A stretch of 64,000 bases of DNA, taken from positions 311,909 to 375,908 of the forward strand of contig NZ_FOSE01000002.1 of assembly GCF_900114185.1 (NCBI RefSeq), read 5' to 3'. A program made the position numbers and the translations under genes. Each line of letters opens with the position of its first letter. Within the stretch, counting starts at the first letter, position 1. This document shows, one piece after another, positions 31,801 through 41,699 of this stretch. The notes beneath the pieces were generated by a model. That model did not search any database, was not told where the DNA came from, and saw nothing but the letters and a program-made list of their open reading frames with translations. The DNA comes from Cellulomonas sp. KH9 (GTDB lineage Bacteria > Actinomycetota > Actinomycetes > Actinomycetales > Cellulomonadaceae).

Positions 31801-33339
31801 TCACCGCCTGCGCTTCTCGCGCACGCGCACCGAGATCGAGATGGGCGTGCCCTCGAACCCGAAGGTCTCGCGCAGGCGGCGCTCGATGAACCGGCGGTAC
31901 GTCGGCTCGAGGAACCCGCTGGCGAAGATGACGAACCGCGGCGGACGCGTCGAGGCCTGCGTGGCGAACAGGATGCGCGGCTGCTTGCCGCCGCGCAGCG
32001 GGTGCGGGTGCGCCGAGACGAGCTCGCCGAGGAACGCGTTGAGGCGTCCGGTGGAGATGCGCGTGTCCCACGACTCCAGCGACCGCTCCAGGGCGGGCAC
32101 CAGGCGGTCGGTGTGCCAGCCGGTCTTCGCGGACACGTTGACCCGCGGCGCCCACTGCACCTGCACCAGCTGCTGCTCGATCTCACGCTCGAGGTACGGG
32201 CGGCGGTCCTCGTCCATGAGGTCCCACTTGTTGTACGCGATGACCAGCGCGCGGCCCGCGTCGATGACCTGCTGGATGATGCGGATGTCCTGCTCCGTCA
32301 TCGCCTCCGAGGCGTCGACCAGCACGACCGCGACCTCGGCCTTCTCGATCGCGGCCTGCGTGCGCAGGGACGCGTAGAAGTCGGCCCCGGAGGTCTGGTG
32401 GACGCGGCGGCGGATGCCGGCGGTGTCGACGAACACCCACGGCTTGCCGCCCAGCGCCACGAGCTCGTCGACGGGGTCGCGGGTGGTCCCGGCGGTCGGG
32501 TCGACCACGACGCGCTCGGACCCCACGACCTTGTTGAGCAGCGAGGACTTGCCGACGTTCGGCCGTCCGACCAGCGCGACCCGGCGCGGGCCGTCCGGCA
32601 GCGGCACGGCGTGCGCGGAGACCGTGGGCAGGGCCGTCATGGCCGCGTCCAGGAGGTCACCGGTGCCGCGCCCGTGCAACGCGGAGATCGGGTGCGGCTG
32701 CCCGAGGCCCAGCGACCACAGGGCGGCCGCGTCCGCCTCGACCGCCGGGCCGTCGACCTTGTTGGCGACCAGCACCACGGGCTTGCCGGAGCGCCGCAGC
32801 AGGCGCACGACCTGCTCGTCGGTGTCCGTGGACCCGACGGTCGCGTCGACGACGAAGAGCACGGCGTCGGCCAGGTCCACGGCGACCTCGGCCTGCTGCG
32901 CCACCCGCTTGTCGATGCCCGCGACGTCGACCTCCCAGCCGCCGGTGTCCACGAGCGTGAACCGGCGCCCGGACCACTCCGCCGGGTAGCTCACGCGGTC
33001 GCGCGTCACACCGGGGTTGTCCTCCACGACGGCCTCACGGCGCCCGAGGATGCGGTTGACGAGGGTCGACTTGCCGACGTTCGGGCGTCCGACGACGGCC
33101 AGCACGGGCAGCGTCGTCTCGATCTCGAGGGCGTCGCCCTCGATCCCGTCGCCCTCGAGGAGCGCCAGGTCCTCGTCACCGAGCTCGTACTCCGCGAGAC
33201 CGGCCCGCAGGGCACGTTCGCGGGCCACCTCGTCGTCGCCGTCGGCCGCGGCGTCGGCGGTCGGCGGCACGGTGGGCTCGAGGAGGTCGCCGCGGTCGTC
33301 GTCCGGGGTGCGCGTCGTCGTGGGGTCGGGCTGATCCAT
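31801..33339 (-). CDS. der: Ribosome biogenesis GTPase Der (EngA)
   Basis: A 512-residue protein with two tandem Era-like GTPase domains and a C-terminal KH-like domain. The first P-loop is GRPNVGKST (84-92), followed by [15 protein letters not shown] and NKVDG. The second domain carries [31 protein letters not shown] and NKWDL. The KH end reads [19 protein letters not shown]. Der helps mature the 50S subunit. An acidic N-terminal extension of about 75 residues is longer than in E. coli and common in actinobacteria. ATG 33339 is used. The plsC gene lies 82 bases upstream on the same strand. Confidence 0.96.
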   Translation of the reverse strand: MDQPDPTTTRTPDDDRGDLLEPTVPPTADAAADGDDEVARERALRAGLAEYELGDEDLALLEGDGIEGDALEIETTLPVLAVVGRPNVGKSTLVNRILGRREAVVEDNPGVTRDRVSYPAEWSGRRFTLVDTGGWEVDVAGIDKRVAQQAEVAVDLADAVLFVVDATVGSTDTDEQVVRLLRRSGKPVVLVANKVDGPAVEADAAALWSLGLGQPHPISALHGRGTGDLLDAAMTALPTVSAHAVPLPDGPRRVALVGRPNVGKSSLLNKVVGSERVVVDPTAGTTRDPVDELVALGGKPWVFVDTAGIRRRVHQTSGADFYASLRTQAAIEKAEVAVVLVDASEAMTEQDIRIIQQVIDAGRALVIAYNKWDLMDEDRRPYLEREIEQQLVQVQWAPRVNVSAKTGWHTDRLVPALERSLESWDTRISTGRLNAFLGELVSAHPHPLRGGKQPRILFATQASTRPPRFVIFASGFLEPTYRRFIERRLRETFGFEGTPISISVRVREKRRR

Positions 33340-33421
33340 GCGTCCATTGTCCCCTGCCGCGGCACCCGGTCGGGCCACCACGGCACGACGGCCCGCCGCG
33401 TGCGGCGACGGACCGCGCGCG

Positions 33422-34120
33422 TCAGGCCGACGAGCGCGGGTCGTCGGCGGGCAGCTCGACCCCCGTGCGCGCCTGCGCGGCGGCCAGCAGCGCGCTCATC
33501 GCGTCACGGACCGACGTCGCCGCGTGGTCGATCGCCGCCCGGCGTGACAGCCCGGCCGCCGTCACGTCGATCGGGTCACCGAACTCGACGACCAGGTCGC
33601 GACGCGGCCCGGGCAGGCCGTGGGTCGACTCCCCCGTGCGCCGGGTCCCCAGGATCGCCACCGGCACCACCGGTGCACCGCCCTGGACGGCGAGCCACGC
33701 CGCCCCCGCGCGCACCTGCTCGACCGTGCCGCGTCCGCGTGTCCCCTCGGGGAAGATCCCGACGGCCCCACCGCGGCGCAGCACGCCGAGCGCCGACTGC
33801 AGCGCGGGACGCCCCGCGTGCCGGTCCACGGGGATCTGACCGGCCGCCCGCAGCACACCCCCCACGGGCCCACGGAACAGCTCGGTCTTCACGAGGATGT
33901 GCAGCGGCCGGGGCGACACACCGATGAGCAGCGGCCCGTCCAGCAGGGTGATGTGGTTCGCGGCCAGCACCACCGGACCGGTCCGCGGCACCCGCTCGGC
34001 CCCCGTCACGTGCGTGTCCCACACCACGCGCGCCAGGAACCGCCCCACCCACCGCGCCCACGCCGGACCGGCCGGGGACGGCACGTGGGGTCCGCCCGTG
34101 GCGGGGTCCGCGCCGCTCAT
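33422..34120 (-). CDS. plsC: 1-acyl-sn-glycerol-3-phosphate acyltransferase family protein
   Basis: A 232-residue acyltransferase. The catalytic H-x4-D is NHITLLD (His56-Asp61), and the acceptor-binding motif is FPEGTR (123-128). The following [13 protein letters not shown] fits block III/IV. It would transfer an acyl group to lysophosphatidic acid at the membrane. ATG 34120 overlaps the cmk stop in ATGA, so translation is coupled. In many actinobacteria plsC sits between cmk and der exactly as here. Confidence 0.88.
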   Translation of the reverse strand: MSGADPATGGPHVPSPAGPAWARWVGRFLARVVWDTHVTGAERVPRTGPVVLAANHITLLDGPLLIGVSPRPLHILVKTELFRGPVGGVLRAAGQIPVDRHAGRPALQSALGVLRRGGAVGIFPEGTRGRGTVEQVRAGAAWLAVQGGAPVVPVAILGTRRTGESTHGLPGPRRDLVVEFGDPIDVTAAGLSRRAAIDHAATSVRDAMSALLAAAQARTGVELPADDPRSSA

Positions 34121-34818
34121 GCCTGCGGGGTGCGCGCCCGCCGCACGACGTCGAGCACGGCGGCGACCGTCTGCTCGAGGTCCAGCTGCGAGGAGTCGAC
34201 GGTCACCACGCCGTCCGCCGCGACCTGGAACTCCACGACGGTCGAGTCGTCGGCGTCGCGGCGCACCACCTGGTCGCGCGTGGCCGCGAGCGCGGCGGCG
34301 TCGTCGGTGCCGTGCACCTCCCGCGCCCGGCGGGCGAGGCGGGCCGCCTCGTCGGCGGTGAGCAGCACCCGCACGTCGGCGTCGGGGGCGACGACGGTCG
34401 TGATGTCGCGGCCCTCCGCGACGACACCGCGGCCGCCCGACCACCCCCCGGTGCGCTCCGCCTCGATGAGCGCGCGCTGCCGGCGACCCAGCTCGGCGCG
34501 GGCGTCCAGGTTGGTGGCCACCGCACTGACCCGCGAGGAGATCTCGGTGGTGCGGATCGCCGCGCCGACGTCACGGCCCGCCACGGTCACGGTCGGACCG
34601 GCCGGGTCCACACCCATGGCGAGCGGCAGCTCGCGCACGGCGGCGGCGACCGCCGGACCGTCCGTGAGCGGCACCTCCTGCTCCAGGCACCACCAGGTCG
34701 CCGCCCGGTACATCGCCCCGGTGTCCAGGTACGCCAGCCCCAGGCGACGCGCGACCTCGCGCGACACGCTCGACTTGCCCGACCCGGACGGTCCGTCCAC
34801 CGCCACGACGGTGCTCAA
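34117..34818 (-). CDS. cmk: (d)CMP kinase
   Basis: A 233-residue kinase with P-loop GPSGSGKS (9-16), GLAYLDTGAMYRAATW, VVAEGRDITTVVAPDADV and a C-terminal LDLEQTVAAVLDVV. It phosphorylates CMP and dCMP. The start is TTG 34818, eight bases after GGAGG and overlapping the tyrA stop as TTGA. No ATG or GTG gives the family-length N-terminus. It is part of the tightly overlapped tyrA-cmk-plsC segment. Confidence 0.94.
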   Translation of the reverse strand: MSTVVAVDGPSGSGKSSVSREVARRLGLAYLDTGAMYRAATWWCLEQEVPLTDGPAVAAAVRELPLAMGVDPAGPTVTVAGRDVGAAIRTTEISSRVSAVATNLDARAELGRRQRALIEAERTGGWSGGRGVVAEGRDITTVVAPDADVRVLLTADEAARLARRAREVHGTDDAAALAATRDQVVRRDADDSTVVEFQVAADGVVTVDSSQLDLEQTVAAVLDVVRRARTPQA

Positions 34819-35924
34819 CTCACCAGCCTCCAACCCCGAGCGGTCAGCTCGGTCTCCAGGTGCTCGCCGCGCGTGGGCAGGACGGAGATCGACGCCATGC
34901 CGACCGGTCGTCCCGCCGCGTGCTCGAGCTGCAGGTCCTCCAGGTTCACGCCGGCGTCGCCGACGTCGCCGAGCAGCCGCGCGAGCTCGCCCGGCTGGTC
35001 CGGCACCAGCACCGTCACCACGGCGTAGCGCCGGTGGGCGCCGCCGTGCTTGCCGGGGATGCGCGCGACCCCCGTGCCGCCGTCGGCGATGGTGCGCGCG
35101 ATGGTGGCCAGGGCACCGAGCTCGACGTCCTCCGGTCCGCTGGCGGCGGCGGCCAGCTCCAGGGCGCCGAGGACCGTGTCGAGGTCGTCGCGCACGGCGA
35201 CGAGCACGTCGCGCACGGCCGCGGCGTTGGCCGCGAGGATCGACGTCCACAGCGCCGGGTCCGACGCCGCGAGGCGGGTCACGTCGCGCAGCCCCTGGCC
35301 CGCGAGCGCCAGCGCGGCCTCGTCGGCGCCCCGCAGCCGGGCCGCGACCAGCGAGGACGCGAGCTGCGGCACGTGCGACACGACCGCGACGGCGGCGTCG
35401 TGCTCGTCGGCGTCCATGGTCACCGGCACCGCGCCGAGGTCGACGGCGAGGTGCCGGACCGCCAGCAGGGCGTCGTCGCGGGACGCGCCCGAGTCGGTGA
35501 TCACCCACGGCCGGCCCAGGAACAGGCCGGGCACCGCGGCCGACGGCCCGGAGCGCTCGCGGCCCGCCATGGGGTGCGAGCCGACGTAGCGGGTGAGGTC
35601 GGCGCCCGCGGCGCGCAGCTCGGCGAGCACGTACCCCTTGACGCTCGCGACGTCGGTCACGACGGCGGCCGGGTGCGCGGCGAGGGCAGCGGCGACCACG
35701 TCCGCGGTCACGTCGGGCGGTGCCGCGACGACCACGAGGGCCGGGTCCGGGGAGGACGCGTCGGCGGGCGTGCCCGCACCGACGTCCCGGGCCAGGGCGA
35801 GCGCCGTGCGCGAGGGGTCCTCCAGCTGGACGTCCACGCCGTGCTGCGTCAGGGCCAGCCCCACGGACGCGCCGAGCAGCCCGGTGCCGACGACGCGCAC
35901 CGGGCCGACGGTCGCGACGCTCAC
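34815..35924 (-). CDS. tyrA: Prephenate dehydrogenase
   Basis: A 369-residue enzyme of tyrosine synthesis. The NAD-binding fold begins VVGTGLLGASVGLAL; TDVASVKG, GSHPMAGRERSG and SHVPQLASSLVAA are catalytic-domain motifs around the prephenate site (His in GSHPMAG). A C-terminal ACT domain (about 300-369; YAVVTVLVPDQPGELARLLG) probably gives feedback control by an aromatic amino acid. GTG 35924 overlaps the rluB stop (GTGA). The order rluB-tyrA-cmk is conserved in actinobacteria. Confidence 0.93.
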   Translation of the reverse strand: MSVATVGPVRVVGTGLLGASVGLALTQHGVDVQLEDPSRTALALARDVGAGTPADASSPDPALVVVAAPPDVTADVVAAALAAHPAAVVTDVASVKGYVLAELRAAGADLTRYVGSHPMAGRERSGPSAAVPGLFLGRPWVITDSGASRDDALLAVRHLAVDLGAVPVTMDADEHDAAVAVVSHVPQLASSLVAARLRGADEAALALAGQGLRDVTRLAASDPALWTSILAANAAAVRDVLVAVRDDLDTVLGALELAAAASGPEDVELGALATIARTIADGGTGVARIPGKHGGAHRRYAVVTVLVPDQPGELARLLGDVGDAGVNLEDLQLEHAAGRPVGMASISVLPTRGEHLETELTARGWRLVS

Positions 35925-36799
35925 ATGCCCACCGCCGTCATGAGCGAGCCGACCTCCGTCTTCGAGAGCACGCGGGTGCGACCGGGGCGCAGGTCACCGA
36001 GCCGGATGGGGCCGATGCGGGTGCGCACGAGGCGGTCGACCGGGTGGCCGACCTCCTCGAACAGGCGGCGCACGACACGGTTGCGGCCCTCGTGCAGCAC
36101 GATCTCGACGAGGCTGGCGTGGCTGGCGACCTGCACGATCTTGAACTCGTCGACCGTGACGGGGCCGTCCTCCAGCTCGACACCGGCCTTCAGCTGCTTG
36201 CCCAGCGCCTCGCGGACACGCCCCTGCACCTCGACGAGGTACGTCTTGGGCACGCCGTGCGACGGGTGGGCCAGCCGGTTGGCCAGCTCGCCGTCGTTCG
36301 TCAGCAGCAGCAGGCCCTCGGAGTCCGCGTCGAGGCGCCCGACGTGGAACAGGCGCTCCTCGCGGTTGGCGACGTACTGCGTCAGCGACGGCCGCCCCTC
36401 GGGGTCGTGCATGGTCGAGACCACGCCAGCCGGCTTGTTCAGCGCGATCGTGACCACCGACGAGTCCAGCTGCACCCGCATGCCGTCCACGTGCAGCACG
36501 GCGGTCAGCGGGTCCACCCGCACACCGAGCTCCGTGACGACCTGCCCGTCGACGGTCACCCGCCCCGCGGCGATCAGTTCCTCGCACGCGCGGCGCGAGC
36601 CGAGGCCGGCCGAGGCCAGCACCTTCTGCAGCCGCACACCGTCGGGGTCGTGCACGTCGATCGGCTCCGCGGCCTGGGCCGGCCGCCGCGCCGGCCGACC
36701 CGTGCGACGCGGTCCGCGACCCGGCGTCCCGCCGCCCGTGCGACCCGCACCTCCTGCGCGCCCGCCACCCCGGTGGCCACGCGCTCCCGTGCCGCTCAT
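35921..36799 (-). CDS. rluB: Pseudouridine synthase (RluB/RsuA type)
   Basis: A 292-residue protein. The first 45 residues are Arg/Gly-rich and probably disordered RNA-binding tail. An S4 domain follows (RLQKVLASAGLGSRRACEEL), then the RsuA-family catalytic core with LNKPAGVVST and the catalytic Asp in HVGRLDADSEGLLLLTND. It modifies uridine in 23S rRNA. ATG 36799 overlaps the scpB stop in ATGA. The choice of RluB over other large-subunit RsuA-type enzymes rests on the scpAB-linked context. Confidence 0.9.
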   Translation of the reverse strand: MSGTGARGHRGGGRAGGAGRTGGGTPGRGPRRTGRPARRPAQAAEPIDVHDPDGVRLQKVLASAGLGSRRACEELIAAGRVTVDGQVVTELGVRVDPLTAVLHVDGMRVQLDSSVVTIALNKPAGVVSTMHDPEGRPSLTQYVANREERLFHVGRLDADSEGLLLLTNDGELANRLAHPSHGVPKTYLVEVQGRVREALGKQLKAGVELEDGPVTVDEFKIVQVASHASLVEIVLHEGRNRVVRRLFEEVGHPVDRLVRTRIGPIRLGDLRPGRTRVLSKTEVGSLMTAVGM

Positions 36800-37455
36800 C
36801 GTCCGTCCTCTCGTCCGTCGGTCGTGTCCACGCCGTCCAGGGACTCGATGTCCGGCAGGTACGGCGCCAGCGGGGGCAGCTCGTCGAGGCTCGACAGGCC
36901 CATCCGCTCCAAGAAGTATCCCGTGGTCCCGTAGAGCACCGCACCGGTGGCCGCGTCCTGCCCGACCTCGGCCACCAGACCGCGCGTCGTCAGGGTCCGC
37001 ATCACGCCGTCCACGTTGACGCCGCGCACGGCGGAGACCTGCCCGCGGCTGACGGGCTGGCGGTAGGCCACGACGGCGAGGGTCTCGAGGGCCGCCTGGG
37101 TGAGGCGCTGGGTCTGCCCGTCGACCACGAAGCGCCCCACCACGTCCGCGTACGGCCCGGCGGAGTAGATCCGCCAGCCGTCGCCGGCACGCCGCAGCTC
37201 GAACCCGCGCGGCCGGCCGCCGCCCTCGCCGCGGTACTCCGCGGCGAGCTCGGCCAGGAGGTCCTCGACGTGCGCGGTCGGCAGCGCCAACGCGGTGGCC
37301 AGACGCACCGCCGGGACCGGCTCGTCGGCGACCATGAGGACGGCCTCGAGCGCCGCGAGCGCGCCGCCGGGCAGCGACCCGACGTCGAACGCCGGCTCGT
37401 CGGGTGCGGCGTCCGCCGTGTCCGGGGCGGCGCCCGGTGCGTCCTGCGCGCTCAT
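36796..37455 (-). CDS. scpB: Segregation and condensation protein B
   Basis: A 219-residue protein with the two winged-helix repeats of ScpB: LAALEAVLMVADEPVPAVRL, then QTQRLTQAALETLAVVAYRQ followed by PVSRGQVSAVRGVNVDGVM and GYFLERMGLSSLDELPPLAP at the end. ScpB dimers bind ScpA and Smc in the bacterial condensin complex that helps origin segregation. ATG 37455 overlaps the scpA stop. Both tails are acidic, as usual in this group. Confidence 0.94.
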   Translation of the reverse strand: MSAQDAPGAAPDTADAAPDEPAFDVGSLPGGALAALEAVLMVADEPVPAVRLATALALPTAHVEDLLAELAAEYRGEGGGRPRGFELRRAGDGWRIYSAGPYADVVGRFVVDGQTQRLTQAALETLAVVAYRQPVSRGQVSAVRGVNVDGVMRTLTTRGLVAEVGQDAATGAVLYGTTGYFLERMGLSSLDELPPLAPYLPDIESLDGVDTTDGREDGR

Positions 37456-38390
37456 GCGCCGGCCTCCTCGTGCTGCGGGACGTCCGTGGCCGGGGCCACC
37501 GCGTCGTCGTGGTCGAAGTCGTCGGACACGGTGACGTCGCCGTCCTCGCTGCCGGTCCACCGGACGGTGAGCTCGCCGAGCGGCACCACCTGGTCGAACG
37601 CGACGGCTCCCTCGCGGAACAGCTCCAGCAGCGCCAGGAACCGCACGACGACCACCACGGGCTCACCGGCGTCCGCCGTCAGCGAGCGGAAGCTCGTCGC
37701 GCCGTCGCGCCGCAGCCGGTCGACCAGCAGGGCGGCCTGCTCGCGCACGCTGACGAGCGGCGCGTGCAGGTGGCTGACGTCCACACCGGGCGGCGGGGGC
37801 TTGGGGGCCATCGCGCGCGCGGCGAGCTCGGCGAGCCGGTCGGGCCCCAGCTGCCAGACGAGCTCGGGCAGCAGCGCGGCCAGGTGCGGCTCGAGCTGGA
37901 CGTCGCGCGGGAACCGGCGGGCACCCTCCTCGAGCCGCGCGCCGAGGTCGCCGGCGACCACCTTGTACGCGCGGTACTGCAGGAGCCGGGCGAACAGCAG
38001 GTCGCGCGCCTCCAGCAGCTCCAGGTCCTCGGCGTCCTCGACCTGCGCGGAGGGCAGCAGACGCGCCGCCTTCAGGTCGAGCAGCGTGGCGGCCACGAGC
38101 AGGAACTCGCTGGCCTGGGACAGGTCCCAGTCCTTGCCGCCCGCGGCCGCGGAGCGCTCGGCGGCGCGGATGTACGCGATGAACTCGTCGGTGACCTGCG
38201 CGAGCGCGATCTCGGTGATGTCGAGGCGGTGCTTGGCGATCAGGCCGAGGAGCAGGTCGAACGGGCCGCTGAAGACGTCGAGGTGCACCTCGAACCCGGA
38301 CGACCCCGACGGCGCCCCCTCCCCCGGCGCGCCGTAGGACGGGCGCGGGGTGTCCAGCGTGCCGGGCGCGCCGTCAGGCGGCGTCGCCAC
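37452..38390 (-). CDS. scpA: Segregation and condensation protein A
   Basis: A 312-residue kleisin. The Smc-binding N-terminal domain reads FEVHLDVFSGPFDLLLGLIA and KHRLDITEIALAQVTDEFIA, followed by SEFLLVAATLLDLKAARLLP. The C-terminal winged helix binds the other Smc head. GTG 38390 lies inside the last codons of parA (17-base overlap). A 60-base-longer start at 38432 is possible. The length before the kleisin core, about 35 residues, is disordered. It works with scpB in the same operon. Confidence 0.92.
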   Translation of the reverse strand: MATPPDGAPGTLDTPRPSYGAPGEGAPSGSSGFEVHLDVFSGPFDLLLGLIAKHRLDITEIALAQVTDEFIAYIRAAERSAAAGGKDWDLSQASEFLLVAATLLDLKAARLLPSAQVEDAEDLELLEARDLLFARLLQYRAYKVVAGDLGARLEEGARRFPRDVQLEPHLAALLPELVWQLGPDRLAELAARAMAPKPPPPGVDVSHLHAPLVSVREQAALLVDRLRRDGATSFRSLTADAGEPVVVVVRFLALLELFREGAVAFDQVVPLGELTVRWTGSEDGDVTVSDDFDHDDAVAPATDVPQHEEAGA

Positions 38391-39246
38391 GCGCCACGAG
38401 CTCGCGCGCGAGCCGGCGGTAGGCCTCGGCACCCGGGTGCGTCGGGGCGTACTGCGTGATCGGCTCGGCGGCCACGGTCGCGTCGGGGAACTTCACCGTC
38501 CGGCCGATGACCGTGTGCAGCAGCGTGTCCCCGAACGCCTCGTTGACGCGCGCGACGACCTCCCGGGCGTGCAGCGTGCGCGAGTCGTACATGGTCGCCA
38601 GGATGCCGTCGACCTCGAGGCGCGGGTTGAGCCGGTCGCGCACCTTCTCGATCGTCTCGATGAGCAGCGCGACGCCGCGCAGCGCGAAGAACTCGCACTC
38701 CAGCGGGATGAGCACGCCGTGCGCCGCCGTCAGCGCGTTCACAGTGAGCAGGCCCAGGGACGGCTGGCAGTCGATGAACACGACGTCGTAGTCGTCGAGG
38801 ACCGGGCGCAGCACCCGCGACAGGACGGACTCGCGCGCCACCTCCCCGACGAGCTGCACCTCGGCGGCCGACAGGTCGATGTTGGCCGGCAGCAGGTCCA
38901 GACCCGGCACCGCCGTGTGGCGCAGCACGTCCTGGAGGTCGGCGTCGCGCTCCATGAGCAGGTTGTAGACCGTGCGGTCGAGCTCGTGCGGGCTGATGCC
39001 CAGACCGACCGAGGCGGCACCCTGCGGGTCGAAGTCGACGATGAGGACCCGGCGGCCGTACTCGGCGAGCGCCGCGGCCAGGTTGATGGTGGTCGTCGTC
39101 TTGCCGACGCCACCCTTCTGGTTGCACATCGCGATGACGCGCGCCGGACCGTGCGACGCCAGCGGCGCGGGCACGGGGAACTCCGGTAGCGGCCGTCCCA
39201 CCGCGTCGAGCTGCTGCTCGGTCGTCTCCTGGCTCATGCTCACCAT
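38374..39246 (-). CDS. parA: ParA/Soj family ATPase
   Basis: A 290-residue ATPase with deviant Walker A KGGVGKT (44-50) in AMCNQKGGVGKTTTTINLAA, then LIVDFDPQGAASVGLG, VFIDCQPSLGLLT and PLECEFFALRGVALL. It binds DNA dynamically and helps chromosome or protein positioning. It is not next to parB or the origin; a second, origin-linked parA is expected elsewhere. ATG 39246 is chosen over 39237, although GGGGAG is only three bases away. It is the first gene of the scpAB operon, with a possible promoter just upstream. Confidence 0.9.
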   Translation of the reverse strand: MVSMSQETTEQQLDAVGRPLPEFPVPAPLASHGPARVIAMCNQKGGVGKTTTTINLAAALAEYGRRVLIVDFDPQGAASVGLGISPHELDRTVYNLLMERDADLQDVLRHTAVPGLDLLPANIDLSAAEVQLVGEVARESVLSRVLRPVLDDYDVVFIDCQPSLGLLTVNALTAAHGVLIPLECEFFALRGVALLIETIEKVRDRLNPRLEVDGILATMYDSRTLHAREVVARVNEAFGDTLLHTVIGRTVKFPDATVAAEPITQYAPTHPGAEAYRRLARELVARGDAA

Positions 39247-39283
39247 CTGCTCCCCGTCGCCCGTGCGGGCCCACCTCGCGCAC

Positions 39284-39289
39284 AACCTA
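39284..39289 (-). promoter_or_regulatory. Putative -10 of the parA-scpA-scpB operon
   Basis: On the minus strand TAGGTT (complement of 39284-39289) lies about 38 bases before the parA start, in the only non-coding stretch between xerD and parA. No clear -35 could be matched. Confidence 0.35.
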
Positions 39290-39343
39290 CCCGAGCCCGG
39301 CGCCCGCACCCGGTGCGACAGACCGGGCGCCGCACGATCCGCA

Positions 39344-40276
39344 TCACCGGGCCCGCGGGTGGCTCGCCGCGTACACCTCGCGCATGGTGTCCGGCGTCAC
39401 CATCGTGTAGATCTGCGTGGTCGTCACCGAGGCGTGGCCCAGCAGCTCCTGGACCACGCGCACGTCCGCGCCACCGGCCAGCAGGTGCGTCGCGAACGAG
39501 TGCCGCAGCGTGTGCGGCGACAGGTGCTGGGCGTCCAGGCCGGCCCGCTCGGCCGCCGTGCGCAGCACGGCCCAGGCGGACTGCCGGCTGAGGCGCGCAC
39601 CGCGGGTGTTGAGGAAGATCGCCGGGGTGCCGCGTCCCGCCTGCGCGAGCGCCGGCCGCCCGCGCACCAGGTAGGCGTCGACGGCCCGCGCCGCGTACGA
39701 GCCCACGGGGACCACGCGCTCCTTGCCCCCCTTGCCGAGCAGCCGCACCGCCGCCCGGTCCGGCGTGAGGTCCAGGTCGTCGACGTCGAGCCCGACCGCC
39801 TCGGAGATCCGGGCGCCCGTGGAGTACACCAGCTCGAGCAGCGCGCGGTCGCGCAGCGGGACGGGTCCGTCGCCGACGCCGGCGGCGTCCAGGAGCCGGC
39901 CCACGTCCTGGACCGAGATGGCCTTGGGCAGCCGCCGGGGCTGCTGCGGCGGGCGCACGTCGGCCGCCGCGTCGGTGGGGGCCAGGCCGTCGAGCGCGAG
40001 GAACCTGTGCCAGCCGCGCATGGCCACGACGCTGCGCGCCGCCGACGCCGGCGACAGGACCGCGCGCCCGTCGGATCCCGTGCGCAGCACCAGGACGTAG
40101 TCCTCGGCGTCGCGCTCCGTGACCTGCGCGGGGTCGGTGCGTCCGCACGCCCGCAGGTGCTCGACGTAGCGCGTCAGGTCGCGGCGGTACGCGGCGAGGG
40201 TGTGGGGGGCCAGGCCGCGCTCGACCGCGAGGTGGGCGAGGTACCCCTCGAGCGCGGCGGTCAGGCGGTCGGCCAC
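39344..40276 (-). CDS. xerD: Tyrosine recombinase XerD
   Basis: A 310-residue recombinase with an N-terminal SAM-like DNA-binding domain ([20 protein letters not shown]) and a catalytic domain holding the full set: Arg156 (STGARISE), Lys182-185 ([10 protein letters not shown]), His255 and Arg258 ([10 protein letters not shown]), His281 (LGHAS) and the nucleophile Tyr290 (TQIYTMV). The length and context fit chromosome-dimer-resolving XerD, not a mobile-element integrase. It starts at GTG 40276, ten bases after ctaB, without a clear Shine-Dalgarno sequence. No attachment-like repeats flank it. Confidence 0.92.
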   Translation of the reverse strand: MADRLTAALEGYLAHLAVERGLAPHTLAAYRRDLTRYVEHLRACGRTDPAQVTERDAEDYVLVLRTGSDGRAVLSPASAARSVVAMRGWHRFLALDGLAPTDAAADVRPPQQPRRLPKAISVQDVGRLLDAAGVGDGPVPLRDRALLELVYSTGARISEAVGLDVDDLDLTPDRAAVRLLGKGGKERVVPVGSYAARAVDAYLVRGRPALAQAGRGTPAIFLNTRGARLSRQSAWAVLRTAAERAGLDAQHLSPHTLRHSFATHLLAGGADVRVVQELLGHASVTTTQIYTMVTPDTMREVYAASHPRAR

Positions 40277-40286
40277 GTCCGCGGCG

Positions 40287-41396
40287 TCACAGCGGCAGGA
40301 AGACGTCCACCGCGACGGCGACGGACAGCAGGGTCAGGTACGTGATGGACCCGTGGAACACCGTCATGGCGCGCAGGGGCGGGTGCTGCGGGTCGCGCGC
40401 ACGGCGCAGCAGACCGATGCACAGCCACAGGAACCACGCGCCGAGAGCGGCCGCGACGACGCCGTACACCCAGGTCATGCCGCCCACGGGCACCAGCAGC
40501 AGCGAGCACGCGATCATCGCCAGCGTGTACGCGATCATCTCCCGCGCGACCTTCGTGTCGGCGGCGACGACCGGCAGCATCGGGACGCCCGCGGCGGCGT
40601 AGTCCCGCCGGAACTTCATCGACAGCGGCCAGTAGTGCGGCGGCGTCCAGAAGAACACGACACCGAACAGCAGAGCCGCCTCCCACGACACCCCGCCGGT
40701 CACGGCGGACCAGCCGATGACGACCGGCATGCAGCCCGCCGCACCGCCCCACACGATGTTCTGCGGGGTGCGCCGCTTGAGGATCATCGTGTAGCCGACG
40801 ACGTAGATGAGGATCGCGGACGCGGTCCACAGCGCCGACGGCGGGTTCACCACGAACCACAGCCACGCGAGCGACACCGCACCCAGCACCAGACCGAACA
40901 CCAGGGCCGCGCGCGGCGTGATCCGCCCCGTGACGATCGGCCGGCGCCGCGTGCGGTTCATGACCTCGTCGATGTCCCGGTCGAGGTACTGGTTCAGCGT
41001 GTTGGCCGCGCCCGCGGCGCCCGCTCCCCCGACCAGCGTGGCGACGACCAGACCCAGCGGCGGCATGCCGCGCGCGGCGAGGAACATCGTGGGGATGGTC
41101 GTGATGAGCAGCAGCTCGATGACGCGGGGCTTGGTCAGCGCGACGTACGCGGCGACCGTGCCCAGGGCCGTGGACCACCGGCCCGCCGGGGCCTGCGCGA
41201 CGGCCGGGGCGCCGTCCGCGCCCTGCGACCCGCCCTCCACCGTGCCGTCCGTGCCGACCGTGGCACCGGGGCTGCTCGCGTCGAGGGACGCGGGGGTGGA
41301 CAGGCGCACGCGCTTCGGTTTCCGTTCGGGAGTCGGATCGGGGCTGCCGACACCCGTCGGGGCGTGGGCGGACGGGACCGAGGTCCCGCCCGCCAT
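40287..41396 (-). CDS. ctaB: Protoheme IX farnesyltransferase (heme O synthase)
   Basis: A 369-residue UbiA-family membrane enzyme that attaches a farnesyl group to haem B to make haem O for terminal oxidases. The core starts near residue 80 with [18 protein letters not shown]. Asp-rich motif 1 is [15 protein letters not shown], and motif 2 is near [12 protein letters not shown]. About nine helices follow. The first ~78 residues, rich in Pro/Ser/Gly and starting at ATG 41396, form an unusual long cytoplasmic extension. A later start inside it cannot be excluded. It is divergent from tkt, the usual arrangement in actinobacteria. Confidence 0.93.
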   Translation of the reverse strand: MAGGTSVPSAHAPTGVGSPDPTPERKPKRVRLSTPASLDASSPGATVGTDGTVEGGSQGADGAPAVAQAPAGRWSTALGTVAAYVALTKPRVIELLLITTIPTMFLAARGMPPLGLVVATLVGGAGAAGAANTLNQYLDRDIDEVMNRTRRRPIVTGRITPRAALVFGLVLGAVSLAWLWFVVNPPSALWTASAILIYVVGYTMILKRRTPQNIVWGGAAGCMPVVIGWSAVTGGVSWEAALLFGVVFFWTPPHYWPLSMKFRRDYAAAGVPMLPVVAADTKVAREMIAYTLAMIACSLLLVPVGGMTWVYGVVAAALGAWFLWLCIGLLRRARDPQHPPLRAMTVFHGSITYLTLLSVAVAVDVFLPL

Positions 41397-41699
41397 GGTA
41401 CGCACCCCACCCCGCCGACGGGACGTTCGACCCGGTCGCGGCGCCGTCGGAGGACGTGAGATCGGTCGCACGAGACCCGCGGCGGGCCGGCGCGGCGCGC
41501 CTGTGGGCGGCGGCAATCGTTTGCCGCGTTCCTGGACCCAGTGCGCGGCAGGACGCGCGTCCGCTATAGGCTCCCGGTCAGCAGACCTCCCCGCCCGACG
41601 ACGCGGCGGGGCCCCAGCCGGACGCACCGCACCCCTGCGGCAGACGTCCGGAGACGCTCGGAACGACGCCCCGCGCGTGCGGGACGGGAATGAGGTGCG
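41397..41699. other. Divergent regulatory region between ctaB and tkt
   Basis: 303 bases without a gene. The AT-richer centre (about 41505-41575) holds CAATCGTTTGCCG and the best promoter-like hexamer, TATAGG at 41565. The GAGGTG ribosome binding site of tkt is at 41692. On the minus strand, G-rich GGGGTGGGG precedes the ctaB start. Confidence 0.6.
41565..41570 (+). promoter_or_regulatory. tkt: Putative -10 of the tkt-tal-zwf-opcA-pgl operon
   Basis: TATAGG, within CTATAGGCTC, lies about 130 bases before the tkt start. The same TATAGGCTC string occurs upstream of gap on the minus strand (53362). No TTGACA-like -35 is present at normal spacing. Confidence 0.4.

Noticed and set aside
39344-40276. 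Tyrosine recombinase as the integrase of a mobile element
   Set aside because: Its sequence, length and place between parA-scpAB and ctaB match chromosomal XerD. There are no flanking direct repeats, tRNA target or phage genes.
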